DNA of 64,000 nucleotides from Streptomyces sp. HUAS MG91 (GCF_040529335.1 NZ_CP159534.1:2728001-2792000); one strand, 5' to 3'. Shown: positions 8,887-17,320, counted from the stretch's first letter. Program-made: numbers and translations. Notes: generated from the letters alone by a model not told the origin.

Positions 8887-10305
8887 GTGCCACCAGGAGC
8901 CTCCGACGCCGGTCTCCCCGTCCTCCTGGAGGCGGTGCTGAGCGTGGGGACCGAGCTGGAGCTGCGCACCATGCTCCAGCACCTGGTGGACAGCGCCGCC
9001 ACCCTGACCGGCGCGCCCCACGGGGTGCTCGACGTCATCGATCCGGGGCACGGCAGCCTCCTCCAGTCGGTCGGCACCGGGCGGACCGAGCCGGAGCCGC
9101 GGGGCTCGCTGACCGTCCCCATCCGCGTACAGGAGACGGAGTTCGGCCGGCTGCGGCTGACCGGGAAGACCTTCACCGTCGACGATCACGCCCTGCTGCG
9201 GGTGCTGGCGACGCAGGCCGGCATCGCCATCGGCAACGCCCGGCTGTACGAGACCGCCCGGCGGCGCGAGCGGTGGATCGAGGGCGCGGCCGCGGTCACC
9301 ACGGCGCTGCTCACCGGCCGCGCCGAGGACGCCCTGACCACGGTCGCCGAGCGGGCCCGGCTGCTGGCCGACGCCGCGGCCGGGGTGGTCCTCCAGCCGA
9401 CCGAGGCGGGCGGCATGGCGATCGTGGCGGCCTCCAGCACGGACGACCCGCGGGCCCTGCTCGGCGCGACGATCCGGCCGGGCAGCGCCGTACTGGCCCA
9501 ACTCCTCACCGGTGAGCCGGTCTTCATCGACGACTCGGCGACGGACCCGCGGATGACGACCGAGGTCAGGGCCCGTTTCGGGCCGAGCATGATGCTGCCG
9601 TTGAAGGCCGGGGGCAAGCTGATCGGCACCCTCGCGCTGCCCCGGTCGCGCGGGGCCCGCCCGTACACCTCCGTCGATCATCTGCTGGCCACCCAGTTCG
9701 CCTCGCAGGCGGCGCTCGCCCTGGTCCTGGCGGACGCGCAGGCGGGCCGCGAGCGGCTCGCCGTCTTCGAGGACCGCGACCGGATCGCCCGTGACCTGCA
9801 CGATCTGGTCGTCCAGCGGCTGTTCGCGACGGGCATGATGCTGGAGTCCACCCAGCGCCGGGCGAAGGTCGGCGACGTGCGCGAGACCCTGGCCCTCGCC
9901 GTCGACGAGCTGGAGTCGACGATCCAGGAGGTCCGGACGACCATCTTCGCGTTGCAGCAGCCGCCGGCCGAGGCCCCGACGACGTTCCGCGGCCGGGTCC
10001 TGCGCGAGACGGCGGGCGCCGCCGCTGTGCTGGGCTTCGCGCCGTCGGTACGGTTCACCGGGCCGGTCGAGGGCGTCCTGGACGGCGCGGTGGAGGGCCA
10101 TCTGCTGACCGCCCTGCGACGCGCCCTGGCCACCGCGTCCCGGCGGCGGTCGGTCTCCCGGATCGAGGTGACCGTCGACGCGGGGGCCTCGCTGCCGGAC
10201 GGTCGTCCCGGCGTGCGGCTGACCGTGGCGGACGACGGGGAAAAAGGGAGCGCGGAGGGCGGCACGGGCACGACCGTGACCTGGCAGTCGCCGCGACGTC
10301 TGTGA
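8887..10305 (+). CDS. GAF-domain histidine-kinase-like protein with degenerate ATPase domain
   Basis: Resembles DevS/DosT-type sensors: two GAF domains (about residues 15-125 and 135-285), then a HisKA_3 dimerisation helix with the phospho-acceptor His in RIARDLHDLVVQRLF (about residue 305). The C-terminal HATPase_c region is abnormal. Where the N-box should read EALxNAxRHA it reads ALRRALATASRRR, with no Asn. After VADDG it jumps almost at once to the last strand GTTVTWQSP, so the G1/G2 boxes and ATP lid are gone. It probably cannot bind ATP normally and may act as a pseudokinase or ligand sensor. No response regulator lies next to it. The GTG at 8887 keeps an 11-base gap from GAGGGGG; GTG 8878 is possible but too close to it. 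Confidence 0.8.
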   Translation: MPPGASDAGLPVLLEAVLSVGTELELRTMLQHLVDSAATLTGAPHGVLDVIDPGHGSLLQSVGTGRTEPEPRGSLTVPIRVQETEFGRLRLTGKTFTVDDHALLRVLATQAGIAIGNARLYETARRRERWIEGAAAVTTALLTGRAEDALTTVAERARLLADAAAGVVLQPTEAGGMAIVAASSTDDPRALLGATIRPGSAVLAQLLTGEPVFIDDSATDPRMTTEVRARFGPSMMLPLKAGGKLIGTLALPRSRGARPYTSVDHLLATQFASQAALALVLADAQAGRERLAVFEDRDRIARDLHDLVVQRLFATGMMLESTQRRAKVGDVRETLALAVDELESTIQEVRTTIFALQQPPAEAPTTFRGRVLRETAGAAAVLGFAPSVRFTGPVEGVLDGAVEGHLLTALRRALATASRRRSVSRIEVTVDAGASLPDGRPGVRLTVADDGEKGSAEGGTGTTVTWQSPRRL

Positions 10306-10580
10306 GGGGCCCTCTGGGGGTACATCGGGGATGACCGGCGCCGACTCCGCTCATCCCCGTACGCACACCGCTCGATCACCGCTCGGTCGCCTGCTCCGGG
10401 GGGAGAGCCCGGCCCGAGGGAGCCGATCGCGGTCCTGGCGAGTCTACGGGCCGCGCCCCCGCGCGTCCCTCCCCAAAGCGCACCGTTGTCCGCGAAACGC
10501 AAGCTCTTGAAGCACGCCGGGAAGTCTTACGGACCGGTGACACGACGGCCTGTGCGCCCGGTCGCGCCGGTCGGCCCGCC

Positions 10581-10586
10581 TAGCGT
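10581..10586 (+). promoter_or_regulatory. -10 element TAGCGT of a leaderless transcript
   Basis: The hexamer ends seven bases before the A of the ATG at 10593, so transcription should start on the start codon. There is no ribosome site. Confidence 0.55.
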
Positions 10587-10592
10587 GGGCAC

Positions 10593-11594
10593 ATGCGTGT
10601 ACTGGTCACCGGCGGTGCCGGGTTCATCGGGTCCCATGTCGTCGAGGCGCTGGCGGCGCGCGGGCACGAACCCGTGGTCCTCGACGTGCGGCAGGACCCG
10701 TCGGCGGACGTCCGGGACGAGGAGGCCGTCGCCCGCGCCCTCGACGGCGTGGACGCGGTGTGCCACCAGGCGGCGATGGTCGGCCTCGGCACCGGTTTCG
10801 CGGACGCGGCCGACTACGTCTCCCGCAACGACCTGGGCACCGCCGTGCTGCTGACCGCGATGGCCGCGGCGGGGGTGCGACGGCTGGTGCTCGCCGGGTC
10901 GATGGTCGTGTACGGGGAGGGGCGCTACGAGTGCCCCCGGCACGGGGTGGTGCGGCCCGGACCGCGGACGGTCGCCGCGCTCGACGCCGGACAGTTCGAA
11001 CCGATGTGCCCCGACTGCGGCCTCGAACTGACGCCGGGCCTGGTCACCGAGGACGCCCCCGCCGACCCGCGCAACGTGTACGCGACGACCAAGCTCGCCC
11101 AGGAGCATCTGGCCGCGGCCTGGGCCCGCGCGACGGACGGCACGGCGGTGTCGCTGCGCTACCACAACGTGTACGGGCCCCGGATGCCGCGCGACACCCC
11201 CTACGCCGGTGTCGCCGCCTTCTTCCGCTCGGCGCTGGCCCGCGGTGAGGCGCCCCGGGTGTTCGAGGACGGGCGGCAGCGGCGGGACTTCGTGCACGTG
11301 CGAGATGTGGCCGGGGCCAACGTCACGGCCCTGGAGGCGCTGGGCGGCGGGGTCGCGCCGGGTGCGCTCACGGCGTACAACACCGGCAGCGGGGTCCCGC
11401 GCACCGTGGGCGAGACGGCCCGCGCGCTGGCCGACGCGCACGGCGGTCCCGTCCCGGTGGTCACCGGCGAGTACCGGCTCGGCGACGTCCGGCACATCAC
11501 GGCCGACTCCGCGCGGCTGCGCACCGAGCTCGGCTGGCGGCCGGAGGTCGACTTCGTCGCGGGGATGCGGGAGTTCGCCGCCGTGTCAGCCTGA
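10593..11594 (+). CDS. NAD-dependent epimerase/dehydratase with a Cys/His insert
   Basis: An extended short-chain dehydrogenase of 333 residues acting on nucleotide sugars. The Rossmann motif GGAGFIG is at residues 7-13, and the catalytic Tyr163 and Lys167 are in YATTK. The insert at residues 111-150 is unusual: Cys114 and His117 (CPRH), then Cys139 and Cys142 (CPDC), spaced like a small zinc-binding knuckle. It sits between the catalytic Ser strand (LAGSMVVYGEG) and the active-site Tyr, where it would cover the sugar pocket. The gene converges with the sensor kinase gene, their stops overlapping by nine bases. It lies beside a group of transferase genes, so a role in making their sugar donor is plausible. 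The substrate is unknown. Confidence 0.85.
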   Translation: MRVLVTGGAGFIGSHVVEALAARGHEPVVLDVRQDPSADVRDEEAVARALDGVDAVCHQAAMVGLGTGFADAADYVSRNDLGTAVLLTAMAAAGVRRLVLAGSMVVYGEGRYECPRHGVVRPGPRTVAALDAGQFEPMCPDCGLELTPGLVTEDAPADPRNVYATTKLAQEHLAAAWARATDGTAVSLRYHNVYGPRMPRDTPYAGVAAFFRSALARGEAPRVFEDGRQRRDFVHVRDVAGANVTALEALGGGVAPGALTAYNTGSGVPRTVGETARALADAHGGPVPVVTGEYRLGDVRHITADSARLRTELGWRPEVDFVAGMREFAAVSA

Positions 11595-12698
11595 GGCGGC
11601 CGGCAGGGTCACCTCGAAGCGGCAGCCGCCGGGGATGTTCCGTACGGCGGCCCGCCCGTGGTGGGCCTCGACGATCCCGCGCACGATGGCGAGCCCGAGA
11701 CCCGCGCCGGCCGGTGGTGTACGGGCGTGTGTGCCGCGCCAGCCGGTGTCGAAGACGCGGGGCAGATCGGCCTCCGGGATGCCGCCGCAGCCGTCGGAGA
11801 CGGACAGCACGACGCCGTCGGGCGAGCGCTCGGCGCCGACCGCCACGGTGCCGTCGGCGGGGGTCCGCCGGATCGCGTTGACCAGGAGGTTGCCCAGGAC
11901 GCGGCTCATCTCCTTGCCGTCCACGTCCACCGGGACCGGCACGACGTCGCCGCCCACCAGCCGCACCCCGTGCTCCCGCGCGAGCGGGTCGGCGCCGGCG
12001 ATGGCGTCGCCCACCAGGTCGTACAGCGAGATCCGGGTGGGGGCGAGGGTGAGGGCGCCTGCGTGGATCCGGGAGAGCTCGAAGAGGTCGCCGACCATGT
12101 CGTTGAGGCGTTCGACCTCGGTGCGGATCTGGCGCAGATAGCGGGCGGGATCGGCGGCGACGCCGTCCTCCAGCGCCTCGGACATGGCACGCAGCCCGGC
12201 CAGCGGGGTGCGCAGGTCGTGCGAGATCCAGGCGACGAGTTCGCGCCGTGAGGTCTCCAGCATCCGCTCCCGTTCCCGCGAGTCGGCGAGCCGGGCGCTG
12301 GTCGCGGCCAGCTCCCGGCTGACCGCGGCCAGTTCGGCGGTGGCGGGTTCCGCGGGCGCGGTGAAGCCGCCGACGTCACCGAACGAGCGGGCGGCCAGGG
12401 CGAGTTCGCGGCTGCGGGCCACCACGCGCCGGCCGAGCAGCAGCGCGGTCGCCAGTGAGACGACCGCCGCCATGGCGACCACGGTCGTGACGACGCTGAG
12501 GTCGTGCGCGGACAGGAACATGGCCTGCGCCACCGCCAGCGTCCCCGCGAGCATCGCCCCGACGGCGACGGCGGCGACCACGGTGACCGACGCCGTCAGC
12601 GACCGCCGCCGCAGCAGCCGCAGCGCACCGGCCCCGCAGAGTCCGGCGACGGCGGCGCCGAGGAAGGCGAAGAGGGCGATGAGGAGGGTGTCCCGCAC
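11586..12698 (-). CDS. Two-component sensor histidine kinase
   Basis: A 370-residue membrane sensor. Three hydrophobic segments lie at about residues 4-28, 37-62 and 68-89, with only short loops between them, so it probably senses a membrane or envelope signal. Then come a linker coil, HisKA with phospho-acceptor His160 in WISHDLRTPLAGL, and HATPase_c with the N-box GNLLVNAIRRTP, the G1 box SDGCGGIP and the G2 box GAGLGLAIV. The GTG at 12698 begins two bases after the stop of the response regulator gene, so the two are translated together. It ends inside the end of the epimerase gene. It is intact, unlike the decayed kinase at 8.9 kb. Confidence 0.9.
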   Translation of the reverse strand: MRDTLLIALFAFLGAAVAGLCGAGALRLLRRRSLTASVTVVAAVAVGAMLAGTLAVAQAMFLSAHDLSVVTTVVAMAAVVSLATALLLGRRVVARSRELALAARSFGDVGGFTAPAEPATAELAAVSRELAATSARLADSRERERMLETSRRELVAWISHDLRTPLAGLRAMSEALEDGVAADPARYLRQIRTEVERLNDMVGDLFELSRIHAGALTLAPTRISLYDLVGDAIAGADPLAREHGVRLVGGDVVPVPVDVDGKEMSRVLGNLLVNAIRRTPADGTVAVGAERSPDGVVLSVSDGCGGIPEADLPRVFDTGWRGTHARTPPAGAGLGLAIVRGIVEAHHGRAAVRNIPGGCRFEVTLPAASG

Positions 12699-12700
12699 GG

Positions 12701-13462
12701 CTACCGGCCTTCCCGGGCGTCGGGGCCCGTGGAGGCCGCCGCCTCCGGTGAACCCTCCGGCTCGAAGCGGTATCCGACGCCCCACACGGTCTGCACCAGC
12801 CGCGGGCGCGCCGGATCGGCCTCGATCTTGTTGCGCAGGCGGCGCACATGGACCGTGACCGTCGACAGGTCGCCGAAGTCCCAGCCCCACACCTCCCGCA
12901 TCAGGTCCTCACGGCTGTACGCGCGTCCCGGGTGCCGGAGGAAGAAGGTGAGGAGGTCGAACTCGCGCAGCGTGAGGCCGAGTTCGACGCCGTCCTTGGT
13001 GGCGCGACGGGCCGCCGGGTCCACGGTCAGGCCGGCCTCGGCCAGCGGGCGGACCCGGGCGCCGGCGGCGGGGCGGGACCGGCGCAGGACCGACTCCACG
13101 CGCAGCACCAGCTCGCGCGGGCTGAACGGCTTGGTCACGTAGTCGTCGGCGCCGACCTCAAGACCGAGGATCCGGTCGTCCTCGTCGCCGCGCGCGGTGA
13201 GCATGACGACCGGGACCGGCCCGGTCTCGCGCAGCCTGCGACACACCTCCAGGCCGTCCATGCCGGGCAGCATCAGATCGAGGACGACGAGATCCGGCCA
13301 GTGCGCGGCGGCGCCGGCGAGCGCGCCCCGGCCGTCCGCGGCCCGGTCCACCCGGTACCCGGCGCGCTCCAGGTATCCGGTCACGACCTCGGCGACCGTG
13401 GGGTCGTCGTCGACGACGAGCACCCGGCCCGGCGCCCGCTCCTGCGGCTGTTGCTGCTCCAT
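12701..13462 (-). CDS. OmpR/PhoB-family response regulator
   Basis: A 253-residue DNA-binding regulator. The receiver domain (residues 12-125) has acidic residues DDD18-20, phospho-acceptor Asp62 in VVLDLMLPG and Lys111 in TKPF. The winged-helix output domain (about 145-235) ends in VHVRRLRNKIE and VWGVGYRF. The ATG at 13462 was chosen because the receiver fold begins just after it; longer in-frame extensions run antisense into the GT2 gene. It is the first gene of an operon with the kinase and diverges from the GT2 gene, making the transferase cluster its likely target. Confidence 0.92.
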   Translation of the reverse strand: MEQQQPQERAPGRVLVVDDDPTVAEVVTGYLERAGYRVDRAADGRGALAGAAAHWPDLVVLDLMLPGMDGLEVCRRLRETGPVPVVMLTARGDEDDRILGLEVGADDYVTKPFSPRELVLRVESVLRRSRPAAGARVRPLAEAGLTVDPAARRATKDGVELGLTLREFDLLTFFLRHPGRAYSREDLMREVWGWDFGDLSTVTVHVRRLRNKIEADPARPRLVQTVWGVGYRFEPEGSPEAAASTGPDAREGR

Positions 13463-13573
13463 GCCCCCAGCGTCGCACCGCCCCCGCGCCCGCGTCGCCG
13501 CCCGCCCGGCCCGGCGCTTCGGACGTCCGTGTTTCGTAAGGAGCTGAAGCCCGTTATGCCCGATTGATGTTCG

Positions 13574-13579
13574 TAGGGT
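13574..13579 (+). promoter_or_regulatory. -10 element TAGGGT of a leaderless transcript
   Basis: It ends eight bases before the GTG at 13587. It overlaps the alternative GTG at 13578, which argues for the later start. Confidence 0.5.
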
Positions 13580-13586
13580 GGACGCC

Positions 13587-14315
13587 GTGCTGAACTCTCC
13601 TCCGCCGTCGTCCGCCGAGGCCGTCGACGTCGTGCTGCCCTGCCTGAACGAGGCTGGGGCGCTCCCCTGGGTACTGTCCCGCATCCCGCCGGGCTGGCGG
13701 GCGCTCGTCGTGGACAACGGCTCCACCGACGGCTCCGCCGACCTCGCCCGCGGGCTCGGCGCCACCGTCGTGACCGAGGCGCGGCGCGGCTTCGGCGCCG
13801 CCTGTCACGCGGGACTGACCGCGGCCAAGGCCCCGTACGTCTGCTTCTGCGACTGCGACGCCTCGCTCGACCCGGCGCTGCTCGTGCCGTTCGTCCAGGA
13901 GGTGCGCACCGGGGAGGCCGATCTGGTGCTCGGCCGGCGCCGTCCGCAGGGCCGCGGCGCCTGGCCCGCGCACGCCCGCGCCGGCAATCTCGCGCTCGCC
14001 CGGATGCTGCGCCGCCGCACCGGACTGCGCCTGCACGACCTCGGGCCGCTGCGCGCCGCCCGCCGCGAGGCGCTGCTCGGCCTCGACCTGACCGACCGGC
14101 GCAGCGGCTATCCGCTCCAGATGGTGGTGCGGGCCGCCGACGCGGGCTGGCGGGTGGCGGAGCACGACGTCCCCTACCGCCCCCGCACCGGCACCTCGAA
14201 GGTGACCGGGACCTGGCGCGGGACGTGGCAGGCGGTACGCGACATGAGCCACGTCCTGTCCGAGGCCCCGCGCCTGTCCGAGGCCCCACGCCTGTCCGAG
14301 GCCCCCCGTCCGTGA
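13587..14315 (+). CDS. Family 2 glycosyltransferase
   Basis: A 242-residue GT2 (GT-A fold) enzyme that transfers a sugar from a nucleotide donor. Motifs: VDVVLPCLNEAGALPWVL, DNGSTDGSAD and the metal-binding CDCDASLDP (a DxD variant), then the acceptor region RSGYPLQMVVRA. It lacks the C-terminal membrane helices of dolichyl-phosphate mannose synthases, so it is probably cytosolic. The C-terminus is three copies of LSEAPR encoded by a tandem 18-bp repeat. It opens a run of three overlapping genes (GT2, TIGR04282-type, methyltransferase), so its product is likely handed to them. The natural acceptor is unknown. Confidence 0.85.
   Translation: MLNSPPPSSAEAVDVVLPCLNEAGALPWVLSRIPPGWRALVVDNGSTDGSADLARGLGATVVTEARRGFGAACHAGLTAAKAPYVCFCDCDASLDPALLVPFVQEVRTGEADLVLGRRRPQGRGAWPAHARAGNLALARMLRRRTGLRLHDLGPLRAARREALLGLDLTDRRSGYPLQMVVRAADAGWRVAEHDVPYRPRTGTSKVTGTWRGTWQAVRDMSHVLSEAPRLSEAPRLSEAPRP
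14256..14309 (+). repeat. Three tandem 18-bp coding repeats
   Basis: Units at 14256-14273, 14274-14291 and 14292-14309 each encode LSEAPR at the end of the GT2 gene, with one or two base differences between them. This is slippage-prone and may vary in number between strains. Confidence 0.8.
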
Positions 14316-14359
14316 GCACCTCCGCTCCCCCGCACCTCCGCCCCGCCCGAGAGGCCACC

Positions 14360-14989
14360 ATGACCACCCTCCTCGTCATCGCCAAGGAGCCTCGCCCCGG
14401 CCGGGTCAAGACGCGGCTCACCCCGCCCTTCACCCCCGAGGAGGCGGCCTCGCTCGCCGAAGCCGCCCTCGCCGACACCCTGCACACGGTGGCCGCGACT
14501 CCCGCCCGGCGCCGGGTGCTCGCGCTCGACGGCGATCCGGGCCCCTGGCTGCCGCCCGGCTTCGATGTGGTGCCGCAGGGCGGCGGCGGGCTGGACGAAC
14601 GGCTGGCGGCCGCGTTCGCCGCCTGCTCGGGACCCACCCTGCTGATCGGCATGGACACCCCGCAGGTGACCCCGGAGCTGCTCGCCGTGGAGTTCGGCAC
14701 GCCCGGCGCGGCGTACGACGCCTGTTTCGGACCGGCCGCCGACGGCGGCTTCTGGGCGCTGGGACTGAGCGACCCCGACCCCGCGCTGCTGCTCGGGGTG
14801 CCGATGTCGGCCCCCGACACGGGCGCAGTGCAGCGCGCGCGGCTCGTCGCGGCGGGCCTGCGCGTCGCCGGCCTGCCGCCGCTGCGCGACGTGGACACGG
14901 CCACCGACGCGCGGGCCGTCGCCGCCGCGGCCCCGCACTCCCGCTTCGCCGCGCGCCTCGACCGGCTCCGGGCGGCGACCGCCCGATGA
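14360..14989 (+). CDS. TIGR04282-type (DUF2064) glycosyl/nucleotidyltransferase
   Basis: A 209-residue GT-A fold protein of the group often named rSAM/selenodomain-associated transferase 1. It starts LLVIAKEPRPGRVKTRLTPP, a nucleotide-binding loop shared with CofC and MobA-like enzymes. It continues with GMDTPQVTPELL and DGGFWALGL, which fits a metal-dependent sugar or nucleotide transfer. The ATG at 14360 follows GAGAGG; an in-frame GTG at 14312 would overlap the previous stop and is the alternative. Its stop overlaps the methyltransferase start (ATGA). These proteins are frequently next to GT2 enzymes, as here, but the pathway is not known. Confidence 0.8.
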   Translation: MTTLLVIAKEPRPGRVKTRLTPPFTPEEAASLAEAALADTLHTVAATPARRRVLALDGDPGPWLPPGFDVVPQGGGGLDERLAAAFAACSGPTLLIGMDTPQVTPELLAVEFGTPGAAYDACFGPAADGGFWALGLSDPDPALLLGVPMSAPDTGAVQRARLVAAGLRVAGLPPLRDVDTATDARAVAAAAPHSRFAARLDRLRAATAR

Positions 14990-15750
14990 CGACCGCGCAC
15001 GACCTCGATCCGGCCCCGCACCGCGCCTGGTCCGCCGACCCGTACGCGGACGCCCTGCGCACCGGCCGCGGTCCCCTCTATCTGCGCCGCGGCGACGGCT
15101 GGCTGCTCCCCCTCGACGTGGAGCGCTGGTGCACGGGCGCCGACGCGGTGGACCGCGCGCTGCTCGACCTGTGCGAGGGCGCCGTCCTCGATGTCGGCTG
15201 CGGCCCGGGCCGGATGGTCGCGGAACTCGCCGCCCGCGGCATCCCGGCTCTCGGCATCGACATCAGCGCGGCCGCCGTCGCCCGCACCGCGCGGCTCGGC
15301 GGCCCGGCGCTCCTGCGCTCCGTCTTCGCGCCGCTGCCCGGCGAGGGCCGCTGGGGCACCGTCCTGCTGGCCGACGGCAACCTCGGGATCGGCGGCGATC
15401 CGGCGGCGCTGCTCGCCCGCGCCGCCGAACTCCTCGTCCCCGGCGGCCTGCTGATCGCCGAGACGGCGCCGCTCGACGTCGACGAGCGGGTCAGCGTGCG
15501 GATCGTGGGACCGACGGCGGCGCAGACCGCGCCGTTCCTCTGGGCCAGGGTCGGCACCCCGGCCCTGCTGCGGGCCGCCCGCGCCGCGCACTGGCGGCCC
15601 GTGGTTCAGTGGTCGGCGGAGGGCCGCTGTTTCGCCGCCCTGCGCAGCCGGACGGCCAGCAGCAGCGCCGAACCGGCGAAGAGCGCGGCGGTGATCAGCA
15701 GCCAGCGCCCGAGGAACCCGTCGCCCGAGAGCGTGGTGGCCGACGTGTAG
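14986..15750 (+). CDS. Class I SAM-dependent methyltransferase
   Basis: A 254-residue Rossmann-fold methyltransferase. The SAM-binding motif I is VLDVGCGPGRMVAELAARG (about residues 67-85), followed by the acidic GIDIS end of strand 2 and VLLADGNLGIGGDP as motif II/III. It is translationally coupled to the preceding transferase through ATGA. The last 48 codons overlap the 3' end of the convergent membrane-protein gene by 145 bp. That tail, rich in Ser, Ala and Arg, does not look like part of the fold and is probably a read-through extension. The substrate is likely the product of the two transferases, by position only. Confidence 0.82.
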   Translation: MTTAHDLDPAPHRAWSADPYADALRTGRGPLYLRRGDGWLLPLDVERWCTGADAVDRALLDLCEGAVLDVGCGPGRMVAELAARGIPALGIDISAAAVARTARLGGPALLRSVFAPLPGEGRWGTVLLADGNLGIGGDPAALLARAAELLVPGGLLIAETAPLDVDERVSVRIVGPTAAQTAPFLWARVGTPALLRAARAAHWRPVVQWSAEGRCFAALRSRTASSSAEPAKSAAVISSQRPRNPSPESVVADV

Positions 15751-16061
15751 TGACCGGCGGCCCGGCCGCTGATCATCGGGAACCACACGAGCAGCAGCAG
15801 CCCCGACAGCATCGCCGGAACCCGCACGTGCCCGGCCCACGCCCGCCGCCCGCCCGCGCCCACGGCGCCGAGTGCCCCGACGACGCCCCGGTCCACGGCC
15901 CCGTACAGCGGGAGCAGGACCAGGTCGTGCACGAGCGCCGCCCCGACGAACCACAGGCAGACCGCGAACCAGTCCCCGGCCAGCAGCCGCACCCCGGCGT
16001 AGGCGGCGAGCGCGAACGAGCACATCAGCAGGACGAGTTGAAAAGGACTGCCCAGCTTCAT
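15606..16061 (-). CDS. Small four-helix membrane protein
   Basis: A 151-residue integral membrane protein with hydrophobic segments at about residues 5-28, 32-55, 77-97 and 117-139. It ends in the basic tail RLRRAAKQRPSADH. Its ATG overlaps the stop of the molybdopterin oxidoreductase gene (ATGA), so the two are expressed together. It may be an accessory or quinone-facing partner of that enzyme. No cofactor-binding pattern is evident and the family is not recognised. Its 3' end overlaps the methyltransferase gene by 145 bp on the opposite strand. Confidence 0.75.
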   Translation of the reverse strand: MKLGSPFQLVLLMCSFALAAYAGVRLLAGDWFAVCLWFVGAALVHDLVLLPLYGAVDRGVVGALGAVGAGGRRAWAGHVRVPAMLSGLLLLVWFPMISGRAAGHYTSATTLSGDGFLGRWLLITAALFAGSALLLAVRLRRAAKQRPSADH

Positions 16062-17320
16062 CGGACCGCCTCCCGAAGATCGCCGAAGGTCAGCCGCGCG
16101 ACCCACTTCGTGTTCAGCACACCGGGCGCCGCGGGCACGATGATCCGGGCCGGATACCCGTGATCGGGCGTCAGCGCGGCGCCGTTGACCTCCAGCGCGA
16201 GCAGCGAGCGCGGGTCCCGCGCCTGGGCGGCGCTCAGCGCGGCCCGCCGGAACGCGCCGCGCCGCTGCAACGACTCCACCAGCACATCGGGCGCCGCGTC
16301 CGCGGCGTGTCCCGCCAGCTTCGCCAGATCCCGCAGCCGCACGCCCCGCCACTCCTGATCGGACGTCGACCAGCCCTCCACGCAGGCGATGGGCAGCGCG
16401 GCCGTGTGCAGCGGCAGCCGCAGCAGCTCGGGCCGGCTCAGCCGCACGGTCCCGGCCGGTCCGGCCACGACCAGCCGCCACGCCTCCTCGGCCGTCTCGC
16501 GCGGGTCGATCCCCCGGGAGGCGGCGGTCTTGTTGATCTGGAACCCGCCGGGCCCGCTCCCCGGCTCCGCCCAGCCGTGCGGCGCGAGCAGCGCGGTCCG
16601 CCGGAGCGGGCCGTCGAACCCGCGCCCCGCGGTGGTGGCGAACAGCAGCGCCGACGCGCCCCCGACCACGCCCAGCGCGCCCCGCCGCGACACGGTCGGC
16701 GCGGCGGGCCGCACCGCGACCAGCTCCCCGCTGTCACCGAGCGCGCCACGGCGCAGATTCCGCACGGCGGCCGGCGCCCGCAACACGACGTGCAGGGCGA
16801 ACGCCGCGAAGAAGACCCACGCACCGTAGAAGTGCAGCGGGTAGAAGGAGCCCGGAAAGACGTACTCCAGCTGCACGTTGAGCACCCCGGTCACGAACTC
16901 GAACAGCACCCCGCCCACCAGCGTGAGCAGCGAGATCCGCTCCAGCGCGTGGGCGAGCGACCGCGCGGGCGGCAGCGCGAACAGCTTGGGCACCACCGAC
17001 CACAGCTTGGCCAGCAGTACGGGGATCAGGGTGATCCCGAGCGTCACGTGCACGCCCTGGGTGAGCCGGTACAGCCAGTACGGGCGGGTCGGCCAGTCAA
17101 AGAGGTAGAAGCCGAGCAGCCCCTTGTCGGGCGTCTTGTCGTTGAGCGGCGAGAGACCGGGGTTGTACGCGGCGTAGGACAGCAGCCCCGTCACGAACAG
17201 CACCGTGATACCGAACAGCAGCACCACACCGAGCACCGACGTGAACCACGGCCCGCGCACAGGGCTGCGCCAGAACGCCGGGGAGGTCGGTGGAACAACC
17301 GAGTCGAACTTCCGTGACAT
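16058..17320 (-). CDS. Membrane-anchored molybdopterin oxidoreductase (sulfite-oxidase fold)
   Basis: A 420-residue fusion. Residues 25-185 carry four membrane helices with His91, His163 and His177 in positions resembling a cytochrome b561-type haem site. Residues 211-231 are a twin-arginine segment, SRRGALGVVGGASALLFATT, forming a fifth helix. Residues 255-420 are a sulfite-oxidase-type molybdopterin domain with Cys313 in LPIACVEGWS, the usual molybdenum ligand. This predicts Sec insertion of four helices, then Tat export of the folded cofactor domain. From memory, S. coelicolor SCO3746 is a five-helix molybdenum protein shown to use both pathways. It would pass electrons between the quinone pool and an external substrate. 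That substrate is unknown. Confidence 0.85.
   Translation of the reverse strand: MSRKFDSVVPPTSPAFWRSPVRGPWFTSVLGVVLLFGITVLFVTGLLSYAAYNPGLSPLNDKTPDKGLLGFYLFDWPTRPYWLYRLTQGVHVTLGITLIPVLLAKLWSVVPKLFALPPARSLAHALERISLLTLVGGVLFEFVTGVLNVQLEYVFPGSFYPLHFYGAWVFFAAFALHVVLRAPAAVRNLRRGALGDSGELVAVRPAAPTVSRRGALGVVGGASALLFATTAGRGFDGPLRRTALLAPHGWAEPGSGPGGFQINKTAASRGIDPRETAEEAWRLVVAGPAGTVRLSRPELLRLPLHTAALPIACVEGWSTSDQEWRGVRLRDLAKLAGHAADAAPDVLVESLQRRGAFRRAALSAAQARDPRSLLALEVNGAALTPDHGYPARIIVPAAPGVLNTKWVARLTFGDLREAVR

Noticed and set aside
13381..16023. 880-codon open frame on the minus strand over the transferase genes
   Set aside because: It is antisense to the GT2, TIGR04282-type and methyltransferase genes, is Arg/Ala low-complexity and has no family pattern. 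Long false frames are expected in 72% GC DNA.
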